A DNA stretch of 19,819 bases from Bacillota bacterium (GTDB taxonomy: Bacteria > Bacillota > Bacilli > Paenibacillales > UBA4045). Shown one piece after another: positions 1 to 8,293 of this stretch; the stretch's first letter is position 1, and each line of letters opens with the position of its first letter. The notes under the pieces are model-generated. The model had not been told where the DNA came from and made no database searches. It worked only from the letters and a program-made list of their open reading frames with translations. The position numbers and the translations under genes were made by a program. The stretch lies in NCBI GenBank assembly GCA_023441055.1, contig JAEZQY010000074.1, positions 1-19,819 of the forward strand. Reading direction: 5' to 3'.

Positions 1-127
1 GCATTTGCCTCCAGCTTCCTTCAGATTCCGCCTCGCGGCAGACACCCTTGCTCTTGGCTAACGGTAGGTGTTCGCCAACCCCCGTTCGGGACTTTCACCC
101 TAGAGATGACGCCCATGCTGGGCGTAC
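1..127 (-). mobile_element. Group II intron, 5' end (class C-like), truncated by window edge
   Basis: Read on the minus strand, the element starts at 127 with GTACGCCCAGCATGGGCG, a short hairpin, followed by the GGGTGAAAGTCCCGAAC segment and then by TTAGCC, AGCAAGGGTGTC and AATCTGAAGGAAGC. This order of conserved blocks is what I know from the 5' part of domain I of bacterial group IIC introns such as the Oceanobacillus iheyensis element. The intron continues beyond base 1, so its protein and 3' end are not visible. It begins five bases after a perfect terminator hairpin, which is the preferred target of class C introns. The start GTACG differs at the third base from the common GTGYG. The identity as a group II intron is firm; the subclass is inferred from the target site and resemblance. 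Confidence 0.85.
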
Positions 128-132
128 AACGC

Positions 133-164
133 AAGAAGCTGCCCGGCATGCCGGGCAGCTTCTT
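133..164 (-). terminator. Rho-independent terminator after the prsA-like gene; intron target site
   Basis: This is a perfect 32-base palindrome (14-bp arms beginning AAGAAGCTGCCCGG around a CATG centre) lying 28 bases after the foldase stop codon. The 3' arm ends in CTTCTT and is followed by GCGTT, where the intron starts, so the original uridine tract has probably been split by the intron. Confidence 0.85.
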
Positions 165-191
165 ATCGCATTATTATTGATTCTGTACCAT

Positions 192-1265
192 TTATTCCGT
201 TTCTGCCGCATCCTCGACATCCAAGTCAGCATCTGCCTGCGGAAGATCCAGCTTGGTGATCAGCTTAGGCACTTCCACATCGATATAATTGCCGAAGTAG
301 GTATTGATTAATTCCGACTTAATCTGCGTCTTCACCTGCTCGAAGTCGCTGACCCCTCTCTTCTCGACGAGGAGTACATGGTAGCCATAATCCGTCTCGA
401 ACGGCGCGCCGACTTGTCCAACTGGCTGCTCGAGCGCTGCCAGCTTGAAGTTCTCGACCCATTGCGTCACATCTACATCCACGTATTGTCCACCATTATC
501 CTTCGAGCCGGGATCATCGGAATACTCCGCTGCGAGCGCCTTCCAATCGCCACCGCTCTTCAGCTTCACTTCGACCTCCTGCGCGCGCTTCAGCGCCTCT
601 TCCATCGTCCGCACTTCCGCGCCTGTATCGTCTGTCGTCGTCACCAGAATATGACGTACGGTAGCGACCGTATACGCAGCAGGATTGGCAGCCAGGTTCT
701 CGTCATACTTGGTCTTGGCTTCATCATCCGTATACTTCGCTTCGAACACCTTCTGCAGATTATATTGCGATACCATATAATTCTCCAGATCTCCTGTGTT
801 AATCAACAGCTGTCCCATTAACTCATCATATTGCTGCTTGCCCTCTTCCGTGCTCTCGATCGACTCTGTAATCTGCGCGATGTCATTCTTCGCTTGTTCG
901 CTGGACGATGCCTTGTCTTCTTGCGGCAGCTCGTCTACGATCAAGCGCATGGCGATCAATTGATGCAGCATGCTCTCCTGGAAGTTAGGCATCATCTCAT
1001 AATAAGCATACATCTCCGTGTAGTTAAAAAACTTATGCGCACCCAGGAAAGCGATCAGCTCGCCATTGGTTACTTGTCCGCCCTCATACTCGGCAACAAC
1101 CTTGCCTGGATCCTCAATAGCACCTGCGGTAGAGCCGTTGGACGCATTCCCGCCATCAGCCGCATCATTGGAGTTATTGTTCCCGCAGCCAGCCAAAACC
1201 AGGATTAGAACGAGTCCTAGCAATAACCCTTTCATCATCGATCTGTGCTTCTTATTTGGCAACAT
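192..1265 (-). CDS. prsA: PrsA-type lipoprotein peptidylprolyl isomerase (parvulin foldase)
   Basis: A 357-residue extracytoplasmic foldase. The N-terminus is basic, followed by a hydrophobic stretch and the lipobox LAGC with the lipidated cysteine at residue 27, then an Asn/Ser/Gly-rich linker. A SurA/PrsA-like helical region covers about 50-195, and a parvulin (PPIC) domain about 198-305, with the signature RHILV at 204-208 and GYHVLLVEK at 294-302. Proteins of this family help secreted proteins fold at the outer face of the membrane. The start at 1265 is supported by AAAGGGG nine bases upstream and overlaps the end of mfd by 14 bases, so translation is probably coupled to mfd. The tail is strongly acidic. 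B. subtilis has its prsA elsewhere, so this may be a paralogue rather than the only PrsA of the cell. Confidence 0.88.
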   Translation of the reverse strand: MLPNKKHRSMMKGLLLGLVLILVLAGCGNNNSNDAADGGNASNGSTAGAIEDPGKVVAEYEGGQVTNGELIAFLGAHKFFNYTEMYAYYEMMPNFQESMLHQLIAMRLIVDELPQEDKASSSEQAKNDIAQITESIESTEEGKQQYDELMGQLLINTGDLENYMVSQYNLQKVFEAKYTDDEAKTKYDENLAANPAAYTVATVRHILVTTTDDTGAEVRTMEEALKRAQEVEVKLKSGGDWKALAAEYSDDPGSKDNGGQYVDVDVTQWVENFKLAALEQPVGQVGAPFETDYGYHVLLVEKRGVSDFEQVKTQIKSELINTYFGNYIDVEVPKLITKLDLPQADADLDVEDAAETE

Positions 1266-4200
1266 TCTGTAATACCCCTTTCGTTGTTACAACCTCTTGA
1301 TAGTCTATCATAAATTGTTCCAAAGCATCCAAGAGCGGCTTGCCTGAGAGTCCCTTGGCCTTAATGGTGAGAAGCATGCTCGGACCGTCAGTCACCTTGA
1401 GCCTGCCATTCATGCGAATTCCGATCTGCATCAGCTTCTGCCCATTGATCTCTTCCGTACGATTCGGAGAGAACCGCAGCAGCACATCATCGCCCTTATG
1501 CGCGATGGACTCCATACCATAAGCCATTCCATAAGCCCTCAGCTTGGCAACCAGCAGCAGACACTGGACCTCGATCGGCGGATCCCCGAACCGGTCGGTT
1601 AATTCCTCGTAGAGATCCTCTACAGCCTCAACCGTCGTGACACCTGCTGTCTTCTTGTACACCTCAATCTTCTGCATACTATCATAAATATAGGCAGAAG
1701 GTAAATAGGCATCCACGCTGATATCGATCTGAACGGAGCTGCTGACAGGCTCCAGCGCCTGCTCGTCTTCGCCTAGCTCCAGCTTACGCTTACGGATCTC
1801 ATCCGCGAGCATCTGCGAGTACAGATCGAAGCCCACGGATGCGATAAATCCATGCTGCTCCGCGCCGAGCAAATTGCCGGCGCCGCGAATCGACAGATCA
1901 CGCATGGCGATCTTGAAGCCTGAACCCAGCTCCGTGAATTCCTTGATCGCCTGCAGACGCTTCTCCGACACCTCGGACAGCACCTTGTCACGCTGATAGG
2001 TCAGATAGGCGTAGGCAACGCGATTCGAACGCCCGACACGGCCCCTCAGTTGATAGAGCTGCGAGAGCCCCATCTTATCCGCGTCGTGAACGATCAACGT
2101 ATTCACATTCGGAATATCGACGCCCGTCTCGATGATCGTCGTGCTGACGAGCACGTCGAACTCCCCGTCGAGGAAGTCCAGAATCGTCATCTCGAGCTCC
2201 TGCTCGCTCATCTGCCCATGGGCGACCGCGACGCGCGCATCGGGGACGAGCATCTGGATCTGCTCCGCAATCTGATGAATACCCTGCACGCGATTGTACA
2301 GATAATAGACCTGGCCGTCTCGCGCCATCTCCCGTTCTATCGCCTCGCGAACTAATCCGCCGCTGTACTCCAGTACATAGGTCTGCACAGGGAAGCGGTT
2401 CTCCGGCGGGGTTTCAATAACAGACAGATCGCGTACCCCGAGCAGGGACATATGCAGGGTGCGCGGAATTGGCGTCGCCGTCAGCGTAAGCACATCGACG
2501 TTCGCCTTCAATCGCTTCAGCTTCTCCTTATGCGACACGCCGAAGCGCTGCTCCTCGTCGACGATGAGCAGCCCCAAATCCTTGAACTGAATATCCGCAG
2601 ACAACAGCCGATGCGTACCGATCACGATGTCCACCGTCCCGGCCTTGATCCCTTTAATGGTCTCGTTCTGCTCCTTCTTGGAGCGGAATCGACTGAGCAC
2701 CTGAATCGTCATCGGGAAGCCGGAGAAGCGCCCCTTGAACGTCTCATAATGCTGCTGAGCCAGGATGGTCGTCGGCACGAGTATCGCCACTTGCTTGCCC
2801 TCGATTGCCGACTTGAAGGCAGCGCGAATCGCCACCTCGGTCTTGCCGTAGCCAACGTCCCCGCATAATAAACGATCCATCGGCTGCTTTTGTTCCATAT
2901 TCGCCTTAATTTCTTGAATCGCGCGCAGCTGATCCTGTGTCTCCTCGTATGGGAACATGGCCTCAAACTCCGATTGATAAGGGGTGTCCTTGGAGAAGGC
3001 GTACCCCGGCGCTGCCTGTCTCTCCGCATACAGCTTGATCAGATCATCCGCGATATCCCTGACTGAGCTCTGGGCGCGGGACTTGGCGCGCTGCCACTCC
3101 GCTCCGCCCATCTTAGTCATCTTAGGTTCCTTCTCTTCGGTCCCCACATACTTCTGCACCATATCAATCTGTTCAATTGGAACAGACAGACGATCGCCGC
3201 CTGCATATTGAATATGCAGGTAATCCTTATGGATACCCGCCACCTCGAGCGTGCCGATCCCCATATATTTACCGATGCCATGGTTGATGTGCACGACGAA
3301 ATCCCCGGGCTTCAGCTCCAGGTAACTTTTGATTCGTTCGGCATTCTCCACCTTCTTATCCGTCCGCCGCACCTTGCGCTGCTTCTGGCTGAACATCTCG
3401 CCCTCGGTTATAACCACCAGCTTAATTCCCGGGAGCTCGAAGCCGGTCTGAAGGTTACCGTCTATAATGGTCGGAACCGGGATCGAATAGTCCCCTAGCA
3501 CGCGCTTCACGCGTTCGATCCGCTCATTGCCGCTCGCTACGATCATGACGCGTGAGCCGGTCTTCTCCCAACGTTCCATCTCCGAGCCGAGCAGATTCAT
3601 CTGGCCGTGGAAGCTCTGCATAGCGCGGCAGACGAAATTCACAATATTCTGCGGCGATGTATGCGGAATTTGGCGCAGGAATAAGGACATGTAGACCGTT
3701 GGGAACGGCTTGGTATGCAATAAAGCGTCATAAGGCTGCGCCAACGTGCAGGCTGGCAGTATCTTTCCATTCTGCAGCATATCGGTTATCATCTGAGCTT
3801 CGTCCCGATCGATCTGCCTGGCAGTCTCAATTAGCCGGAGCGGTTCATCCAGCATAAGCAAGGTATCGGCCGGCATGTAGTCGAGCAGGGTATGACGCTC
3901 CGGATATAGGAAGGATACATACTTATAGATCTCCTGGAAGCTCAGCTGCTCTCGCATCCGCTCGATATCATGACCAATCGTCTGTCTCAGACGCTCCTTG
4001 GCCAGTCGGTCAGACATCTTGGAGAGCTGCTCCTCCAGACGCTCTGACAGATGCTGGGCAGCGCTCTGGAAGCGATTGGCGCTAGCGATGATCTCTCGGC
4101 ATGGCGTCAGTTCAACTGCGCTCAGCTTATCTATCGATCGTTGATCTTCCGTAGAGAAGGTGCGAATAGAATCGATCTCGTCATCGAACCACTCGATGCG

Positions 4201-4773
4201 ATACGCGTAGGAGGCCGTAAGCGGATACACATCCACAATACCGCCACGCACGCTGATCTCGCCTCTGCGCTCTACGCGTTCTACCCGATCATAGCCGAGC
4301 TCTGTCAGACGTGTCACCGCCTGTTCAATCCCCAGGCTCTCACCTACCTTAAGCTGCAGCTTGGCACCGGCCAGCACCGCCCTTGGAGGAATCAGCTTGC
4401 GCAATCCCGCGTAGGGTGTCACGACAATGCCGCGGAAGCCGGAAGCCAGACGTCCGAGCGCGTCTATACGCTGTGCCAGCAGTTCTGGACTGGAATACGC
4501 GGTCTCCGCTACCATCAGCTCATTGGCTGGATACAGCAGCGCCGCATCCGCGATACATTCATTCAGATCCTCAACAATCTTCTGTGCGGCATACATATTA
4601 TGAGTCACGACCAGCAGCGGCTGCTGAAGCTCCTGGTACACAGCAGCGAGCATCATCTGCTTGGACGAGCCGGTCAGACCTGATACGAGCTGTTCTTTCA
4701 TTCCCTTGCGCAGACACGAGATAACGGACTCATAATCCGCATCCTGCGCAAACAATCTAAGCAACTGTTCCAT
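1252..4773 (-). CDS. mfd: Transcription-repair coupling factor Mfd
   Basis: At 1173 residues this is full length for Mfd, the ATP-driven translocase that removes RNA polymerase stalled at DNA damage and recruits UvrA. The UvrB-like N-terminal modules come first. The CarD-like RNA polymerase interaction domain starts near residue 487 (GDFVVHINHGIG). The RecG-like helicase core has Walker A GDVGYGKT with Lys644, motif II DEEQ at 739-742, the LTATPIPRTL motif, and motif VI QLRGRVGR at 908-915. The C-terminal TRCF domain runs from about 1015 to 1115. The start follows AGAGGAG twelve bases upstream. A terminator hairpin lies directly upstream, between fin and mfd, so expression may rely on read-through. 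The downstream prsA-like gene overlaps it by 14 bases. Confidence 0.98.
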   Translation of the reverse strand: MEQLLRLFAQDADYESVISCLRKGMKEQLVSGLTGSSKQMMLAAVYQELQQPLLVVTHNMYAAQKIVEDLNECIADAALLYPANELMVAETAYSSPELLAQRIDALGRLASGFRGIVVTPYAGLRKLIPPRAVLAGAKLQLKVGESLGIEQAVTRLTELGYDRVERVERRGEISVRGGIVDVYPLTASYAYRIEWFDDEIDSIRTFSTEDQRSIDKLSAVELTPCREIIASANRFQSAAQHLSERLEEQLSKMSDRLAKERLRQTIGHDIERMREQLSFQEIYKYVSFLYPERHTLLDYMPADTLLMLDEPLRLIETARQIDRDEAQMITDMLQNGKILPACTLAQPYDALLHTKPFPTVYMSLFLRQIPHTSPQNIVNFVCRAMQSFHGQMNLLGSEMERWEKTGSRVMIVASGNERIERVKRVLGDYSIPVPTIIDGNLQTGFELPGIKLVVITEGEMFSQKQRKVRRTDKKVENAERIKSYLELKPGDFVVHINHGIGKYMGIGTLEVAGIHKDYLHIQYAGGDRLSVPIEQIDMVQKYVGTEEKEPKMTKMGGAEWQRAKSRAQSSVRDIADDLIKLYAERQAAPGYAFSKDTPYQSEFEAMFPYEETQDQLRAIQEIKANMEQKQPMDRLLCGDVGYGKTEVAIRAAFKSAIEGKQVAILVPTTILAQQHYETFKGRFSGFPMTIQVLSRFRSKKEQNETIKGIKAGTVDIVIGTHRLLSADIQFKDLGLLIVDEEQRFGVSHKEKLKRLKANVDVLTLTATPIPRTLHMSLLGVRDLSVIETPPENRFPVQTYVLEYSGGLVREAIEREMARDGQVYYLYNRVQGIHQIAEQIQMLVPDARVAVAHGQMSEQELEMTILDFLDGEFDVLVSTTIIETGVDIPNVNTLIVHDADKMGLSQLYQLRGRVGRSNRVAYAYLTYQRDKVLSEVSEKRLQAIKEFTELGSGFKIAMRDLSIRGAGNLLGAEQHGFIASVGFDLYSQMLADEIRKRKLELGEDEQALEPVSSSVQIDISVDAYLPSAYIYDSMQKIEVYKKTAGVTTVEAVEDLYEELTDRFGDPPIEVQCLLLVAKLRAYGMAYGMESIAHKGDDVLLRFSPNRTEEINGQKLMQIGIRMNGRLKVTDGPSMLLTIKAKGLSGKPLLDALEQFMIDYQEVVTTKGVLQNVAK

Positions 4774-4809
4774 ATGCGAGGCGATCTCCTCTCACTCTAA
4801 CACATCGAC

Positions 4810-4840
4810 AAAAAAGGCCCGGTAAAGCTCGCCGGAACCT
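4810..4840 (-). terminator. Intrinsic terminator or attenuator between fin and mfd
   Basis: On the minus strand AGGTTCCGG and CCGGGCCT form an eight-pair stem with one bulged base and a nine-base loop, followed by TTTTTTG. It lies 30 bases after fin and ends about 36 bases before the mfd ATG. I see no convincing promoter in the space left for mfd. Confidence 0.75.
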
Positions 4841-4869
4841 ATAATCCCAGATTGGCAGACAGCGGATGA

Positions 4870-5100
4870 TTATTGCAGCGGATTGGCCTGCAGAACAAGC
4901 TCCGGATGGTGTTCCAGCGCTTGCTTGCAGTAATCGCAGATGACTTTAACCGTCACTGCGCCGTCTAGATTATACGCTATTATATCGCTACGTTCTCCGG
5001 GGGTCAAGAAATGAAAACCTAACCGGTACTCGCTCAGGGAGTCTCCCCGAAGCTGCCCCAGCTCCATCCGACAATGCCTGCAAACATAGTTCACTATCAT
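4870..5100 (-). CDS. fin: Anti-sigma factor Fin (sigma-F inhibitor, YabK family)
   Basis: A 76-residue zinc-ribbon-like protein with two Cys pairs, CRHC at 7-10 and CDYC at 55-58, and a central segment GFHFLTPGERSDII that matches the Fin family. In B. subtilis Fin binds and inactivates sigma-F in the forespore so that sigma-G can take over. The ATG at 5100 is chosen because TTAGGAGG stands seven bases upstream and family members begin with a short hydrophobic stretch before the first CxxC. The longer reading frame reaching 5181 would run over this ribosome binding site and the promoter. It sits between pth and mfd as in B. subtilis and has its own forespore-type promoter. Confidence 0.93.
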   Translation of the reverse strand: MIVNYVCRHCRMELGQLRGDSLSEYRLGFHFLTPGERSDIIAYNLDGAVTVKVICDYCKQALEHHPELVLQANPLQ

Positions 5101-5126
5101 GTGTATGCCTCCTAAGAGTTGCCCTA

Positions 5127-5147
5127 TGATTAATAAAAAATTAATCA
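5127..5147 (-). repeat. AT-rich perfect inverted repeat in the fin leader
   Basis: TGATTAAT and ATTAATCA are perfect 8-bp arms around five A/T bases, in the untranslated leader about ten bases upstream of the fin Shine-Dalgarno sequence. It is not followed by a uridine tract, so it may be a protein binding site or an mRNA 5' hairpin. Its function is unknown. Confidence 0.55.
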
Positions 5148-5160
5148 ATCGTTCATCTCT

Positions 5161-5189
5161 TAGTATGCCCAGCTTCACCAATGTTAGGC
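5161..5189 (-). promoter_or_regulatory. Forespore (sigma-F/sigma-G) promoter for fin
   Basis: On the minus strand GGGCATACTA (5161-5170) fits the sigma-F -10 consensus GGNNANAHTR at every fixed position and contains CATACTA, a perfect sigma-G -10 (CATNHTA). The -35 candidate GCCTA (5185-5189) matches four of five positions at 17 bases from CATACTA. The fin gene of B. subtilis is known to be forespore expressed, which supports the call. The predicted start leaves a leader of about 50 bases. Confidence 0.65.
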
Positions 5190-5238
5190 ATCGTTACGGA
5201 ATAACTTCCGCAGCGCTACCTTAGCCGCTAAGCCGCTC

Positions 5239-5802
5239 CTACCCGTTGTACTTCGCCATAACACGCTCGAATGGCTGCGTCAACGCTTCGGTCAATGCCT
5301 CTACCGTGCGATTCAGCACATCAGGCAACGCTGCTTGCTCCTGCGTCTTATTGAAGTCCGACAGCACATAGTCGGCGATATCATAGCCGGGCTGCGGACG
5401 AGATACCCCGATCCGAATGCGGTTGAAGCTCTGTGTTCCCGTATGCTGCACAATCGACTTGATTCCGTTATGGCCGCCGGGACTGCCTTGATAGCGAAGC
5501 CGGATCTGACCGAAGGCTGTATCGAGATCATCGTAGACGACGATCCCTTCCTCAATCGACGACTTGGTGTAATCTAGGAAAGCGCGCAGCGCTTCACCTG
5601 ATAGATTCATATACGTCATAGGCTTGAGCAGCGCGACCTTCACACCACCCACATGCCCCTCGCCATAGAGCGATTTGAACTTATTCTGAGCTACCGTAAT
5701 CCCATGCTCGCTGGCGAATCGATCAACCGCCATAAAGCCGACATTATGCCGATTCATCGCGTATCGGCTTCCCGGATTACCCAGACCGATAATCCATCTC
5801 AT
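5239..5802 (-). CDS. pth: Peptidyl-tRNA hydrolase
   Basis: This 187-residue enzyme, known as SpoVC in B. subtilis, cleaves the ester bond of peptidyl-tRNAs released from ribosomes so that the tRNA is recycled. It has the N-terminal GLGNPG motif (6-11), the catalytic His19 in NRHNVGF, Asn66 in YMNLSG, the YDD pair at 90-92 and GGHNG near 110. The ATG at 5802 is preferred over the in-frame GTG at 5808 because GGAGG lies nine bases before the ATG but only three before the GTG. It follows prs by 25 bases, with no ctc (ribosomal protein L25-like) gene between them as there is in B. subtilis. It ends 138 bases before fin. Confidence 0.97.
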   Translation of the reverse strand: MRWIIGLGNPGSRYAMNRHNVGFMAVDRFASEHGITVAQNKFKSLYGEGHVGGVKVALLKPMTYMNLSGEALRAFLDYTKSSIEEGIVVYDDLDTAFGQIRLRYQGSPGGHNGIKSIVQHTGTQSFNRIRIGVSRPQPGYDIADYVLSDFNKTQEQAALPDVLNRTVEALTEALTQPFERVMAKYNG

Positions 5803-5827
5803 GCGCACGTTCCTCCGATAGACGTAT

Positions 5828-6820
5828 TTAAACCAGATTGCTGGATACCGAACGCTTGGCCGATACCGGCTCCTCGAACAGCTTGCTCACAGACAGCTCC
5901 TCATGGACTCGAATAATCGCTTCCCCGACGAGCGGAGCCACCGACAGCGTCTTAATCTTGCTAGATGGATTAGGATGCGTGATCGGGATCGTGTTCGTAA
6001 CGAGCACCTCACGGACGGGCGAGGCCTCCAATCGCTGCATAGCCGGCCCAGAGAGCACCGCGTGTGTACAGCAGCAGACAATATCCTTCGCGCCTTCCTT
6101 GAGCAGCGCCTCGGCTGCCAGCACAATCGTGCCAGCGGTATCGATGATATCATCGATCAGAATGCAGGTCTTGCCCTTCACACTGCCGATGATATTCATA
6201 ACCTCACTGACATTGGGCTCCGGGCGTCGCTTATCGATAATCGCCAGCGGCGCATGAAGGTCATCCGCCAACCGCCGGGCGCGGACAACGCCGCCATGAT
6301 CCGGGGAGACGACCACAATATCCTCGAGCTCCTGCTGACGGTAGTATTGCCCCAGTATCGGCACGCCAACCAAGTGATCCACAGGAATGTCGAAGAAGCC
6401 CTGAATCTGCATCGCATGCAGATCCAGCGCAATCATTCGGTCCGCTCCCGCAGTCTCAATCAGGTTCGCAACCAGCTTCGCCGTAATCGGATCACGCGCT
6501 CTAGCCTTACGATCCTGACGCGCGTAGCCGTAATATGGCAGCACGACATTGATCGTCTTGGCTGAAGCGCGCTTGAGCGCATCGACCATAATCAACAGCT
6601 CCATTAAGTGGTCGTTTACCGGCGCGCAGGTCGATTGAATGACGTACACGTCACATCCGCGCACACTGTCATCCAGCCGAATCTGAATTTCACCATCACT
6701 GAAGCGGACAACCTCCGCATCGCTGAGCGGGACTCCTATGCAATCTGCAATTTCTTGAGCCAGCTGCTTATTGGAGTTGCAGGTGATTAGTTTTAGCTTC
6801 TCATCCTCATACATTCTCAT
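5828..6820 (-). CDS. prs: Ribose-phosphate pyrophosphokinase (PRPP synthetase)
   Basis: A 330-residue cytoplasmic enzyme that transfers pyrophosphate from ATP to ribose 5-phosphate, giving PRPP for purines, pyrimidines, histidine, tryptophan and NAD. Visible features are the flexible loop RQDRKARARDP (101-111), DLHA with His135, KRR at 197-199 and the PRPP-binding loop LIDDIIDTAGT (221-231). This is the class I type regulated by ADP and phosphate. The last 15 residues or so after SKLF extend beyond the usual end of the family. The start at 6820 has a modest GGAG element about twelve bases upstream. It lies 24 bases after glmU, in the same transcription unit as glmU and pth. Confidence 0.98.
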   Translation of the reverse strand: MRMYEDEKLKLITCNSNKQLAQEIADCIGVPLSDAEVVRFSDGEIQIRLDDSVRGCDVYVIQSTCAPVNDHLMELLIMVDALKRASAKTINVVLPYYGYARQDRKARARDPITAKLVANLIETAGADRMIALDLHAMQIQGFFDIPVDHLVGVPILGQYYRQQELEDIVVVSPDHGGVVRARRLADDLHAPLAIIDKRRPEPNVSEVMNIIGSVKGKTCILIDDIIDTAGTIVLAAEALLKEGAKDIVCCCTHAVLSGPAMQRLEASPVREVLVTNTIPITHPNPSSKIKTLSVAPLVGEAIIRVHEELSVSKLFEEPVSAKRSVSSNLV

Positions 6821-6844
6821 GATCGTTATCCGCTCCGTTATCCT

Positions 6845-8236
6845 CTATGATTTAGATTTGCTCCCGCGAATGCGGTTTTTCAACTTGCTCGCATAGCCGG
6901 GTTTATTCGTCTGTCTCCCTCTAGCGATCGCCAGCGCGTCTGCTTCCACATCACTGGTAATTGTGGAGCCTGCGACGACATATGCGCCTCGCCCAATATG
7001 CACCGGCGCGATTAAATTGCTATTGCTGCCGATGAATGCTTCATCATCAATGATGGTCTGGTGCTTGTTAATCCCGTCATAATTCGCGGTAATCGCCCCG
7101 CAGCCGATATTCACATCGCGGCCGATAATCGCATCGCCAACATAGCTCAGATGCGGCACCTTGCTGCCATCCCCAATCTGCGCATTCTTAAGCTCGACGA
7201 AATCACCAATCTTCGCATGCGCGCCTACCCTCGATCCTGGACGCAGATACGCGAACGGGCCAATCTGACTCTGATTACCGATAACCGCCTCGTTCAAGAC
7301 GGACCGTTGCACCGTCACCGCATCACCGATGATCGAATGCGTGAGCTCAGAATGTGGACCAATGACACAATCCTCACCAATGATCGTCTTGCCTCGCAGG
7401 AAGGTTCCCGGCAGGATGACCGTATCCGCTCCGATCTGAACATCGGCCTCAATATAGGTGGCAGCCGGGTCAATCAGCGTTACGCCTGCCAGCATATGCG
7501 AATGCGCGATGCGCTGGCGCATAATCGCTTCCACCTGCGCTAACGCAACACGATCATTCACACCGATCGATTCATCCGGATCAGACATGGTGTAACCGAA
7601 CACTCTATCGCCCGAGCTGCGCAGGATCTCTATCACATCAGTCAGATAATACTCTCCCTGAGCGTTATTGTTCTTCACTTCCTTCAGCGCTGCGAACAGC
7701 TTCCGGTTGTCGAAGCAATACGTTCCTGTATTGATTTCCTGAATCGCCTGCTGCTCCAGCGTGCAATCCTTCTGCTCGACGATTGCATCGATATCTCCGC
7801 TGGCATCACGAATAATCCGGCCGTATCCTGTCGGATTATCCATATGAGCGGTCAATATAGTCGCCCCAGCGCCGGATTGTTGATGCGCGCTGAGCAATTG
7901 CTCCAGCGTCTCTGTCGTTAGGAGCGGTGTGTCACCATACAGAACCAGTGTCTGCCCATCCTCATTCTCCATCAGCGGCGCCGCCTGCATCAGCGCGTGC
8001 GCAGTGCCTAACTGCTCGGCCTGATGCGCGAATTCCACACGGCCTGTAATGGACGAGCGCACCTGATCCGCGCCATGTCCGACAACAACAATAACCCGCT
8101 GAGCATTCAGCTCGGCGAGTCGATCCACAACATGCTGCACCATCGGCTTGCCGCAGACGGGATGCAGCACCTTGAATAGCTTCGATTTCATCCGCTTGCC
8201 CTGTCCTGCCGCTAGGACAACTGCGCCTAATCGCAT
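6845..8236 (-). CDS. glmU: Bifunctional UDP-GlcNAc pyrophosphorylase / GlcN-1-P acetyltransferase
   Basis: This 463-residue enzyme makes UDP-GlcNAc for peptidoglycan and wall polymers. The N-terminal nucleotidyltransferase domain (about 1-230) has the LAAGQGKRMKSK loop, YGDTP with Asp102 and GVNDR with Asn227 for metal binding. The left-handed beta helix acetyltransferase domain (about 250-450) shows hexapeptide repeats, the catalytic His362 in PHLSYVGDA, NYDG and GSNSNL. Position 14 of the loop is Lys where the B. subtilis protein has Thr. The C-terminus is a short basic tail. The start at 8236 follows GGAGG by eight bases. The spoVG terminator lies just upstream and no clear promoter is visible, so read-through or a weak promoter must drive the glmU-prs-pth unit. 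Confidence 0.98.
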   Translation of the reverse strand: MRLGAVVLAAGQGKRMKSKLFKVLHPVCGKPMVQHVVDRLAELNAQRVIVVVGHGADQVRSSITGRVEFAHQAEQLGTAHALMQAAPLMENEDGQTLVLYGDTPLLTTETLEQLLSAHQQSGAGATILTAHMDNPTGYGRIIRDASGDIDAIVEQKDCTLEQQAIQEINTGTYCFDNRKLFAALKEVKNNNAQGEYYLTDVIEILRSSGDRVFGYTMSDPDESIGVNDRVALAQVEAIMRQRIAHSHMLAGVTLIDPAATYIEADVQIGADTVILPGTFLRGKTIIGEDCVIGPHSELTHSIIGDAVTVQRSVLNEAVIGNQSQIGPFAYLRPGSRVGAHAKIGDFVELKNAQIGDGSKVPHLSYVGDAIIGRDVNIGCGAITANYDGINKHQTIIDDEAFIGSNSNLIAPVHIGRGAYVVAGSTITSDVEADALAIARGRQTNKPGYASKLKNRIRGSKSKS

Positions 8237-8293
8237 ATCCTACACCTCCACAACCAAACCTGTATCCTAATGAATCATATCTTAATTCGAGCC

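Noticed and set aside
48..311. An 87-codon plus-strand frame across the intron end and the prsA terminator
   Set aside because: It runs antisense through the intron 5' end and the end of the foldase gene, with no ribosome binding site.
5903..6565. A 220-codon open frame antisense to prs (and a similar 210-codon one at 4051-4683 antisense to mfd)
   Set aside because: Both are frames opposite to clearly conserved genes, have no ribosome binding site or recognisable domain, and are rich in Arg, His and Leu as expected of antisense shadows in GC-rich DNA.
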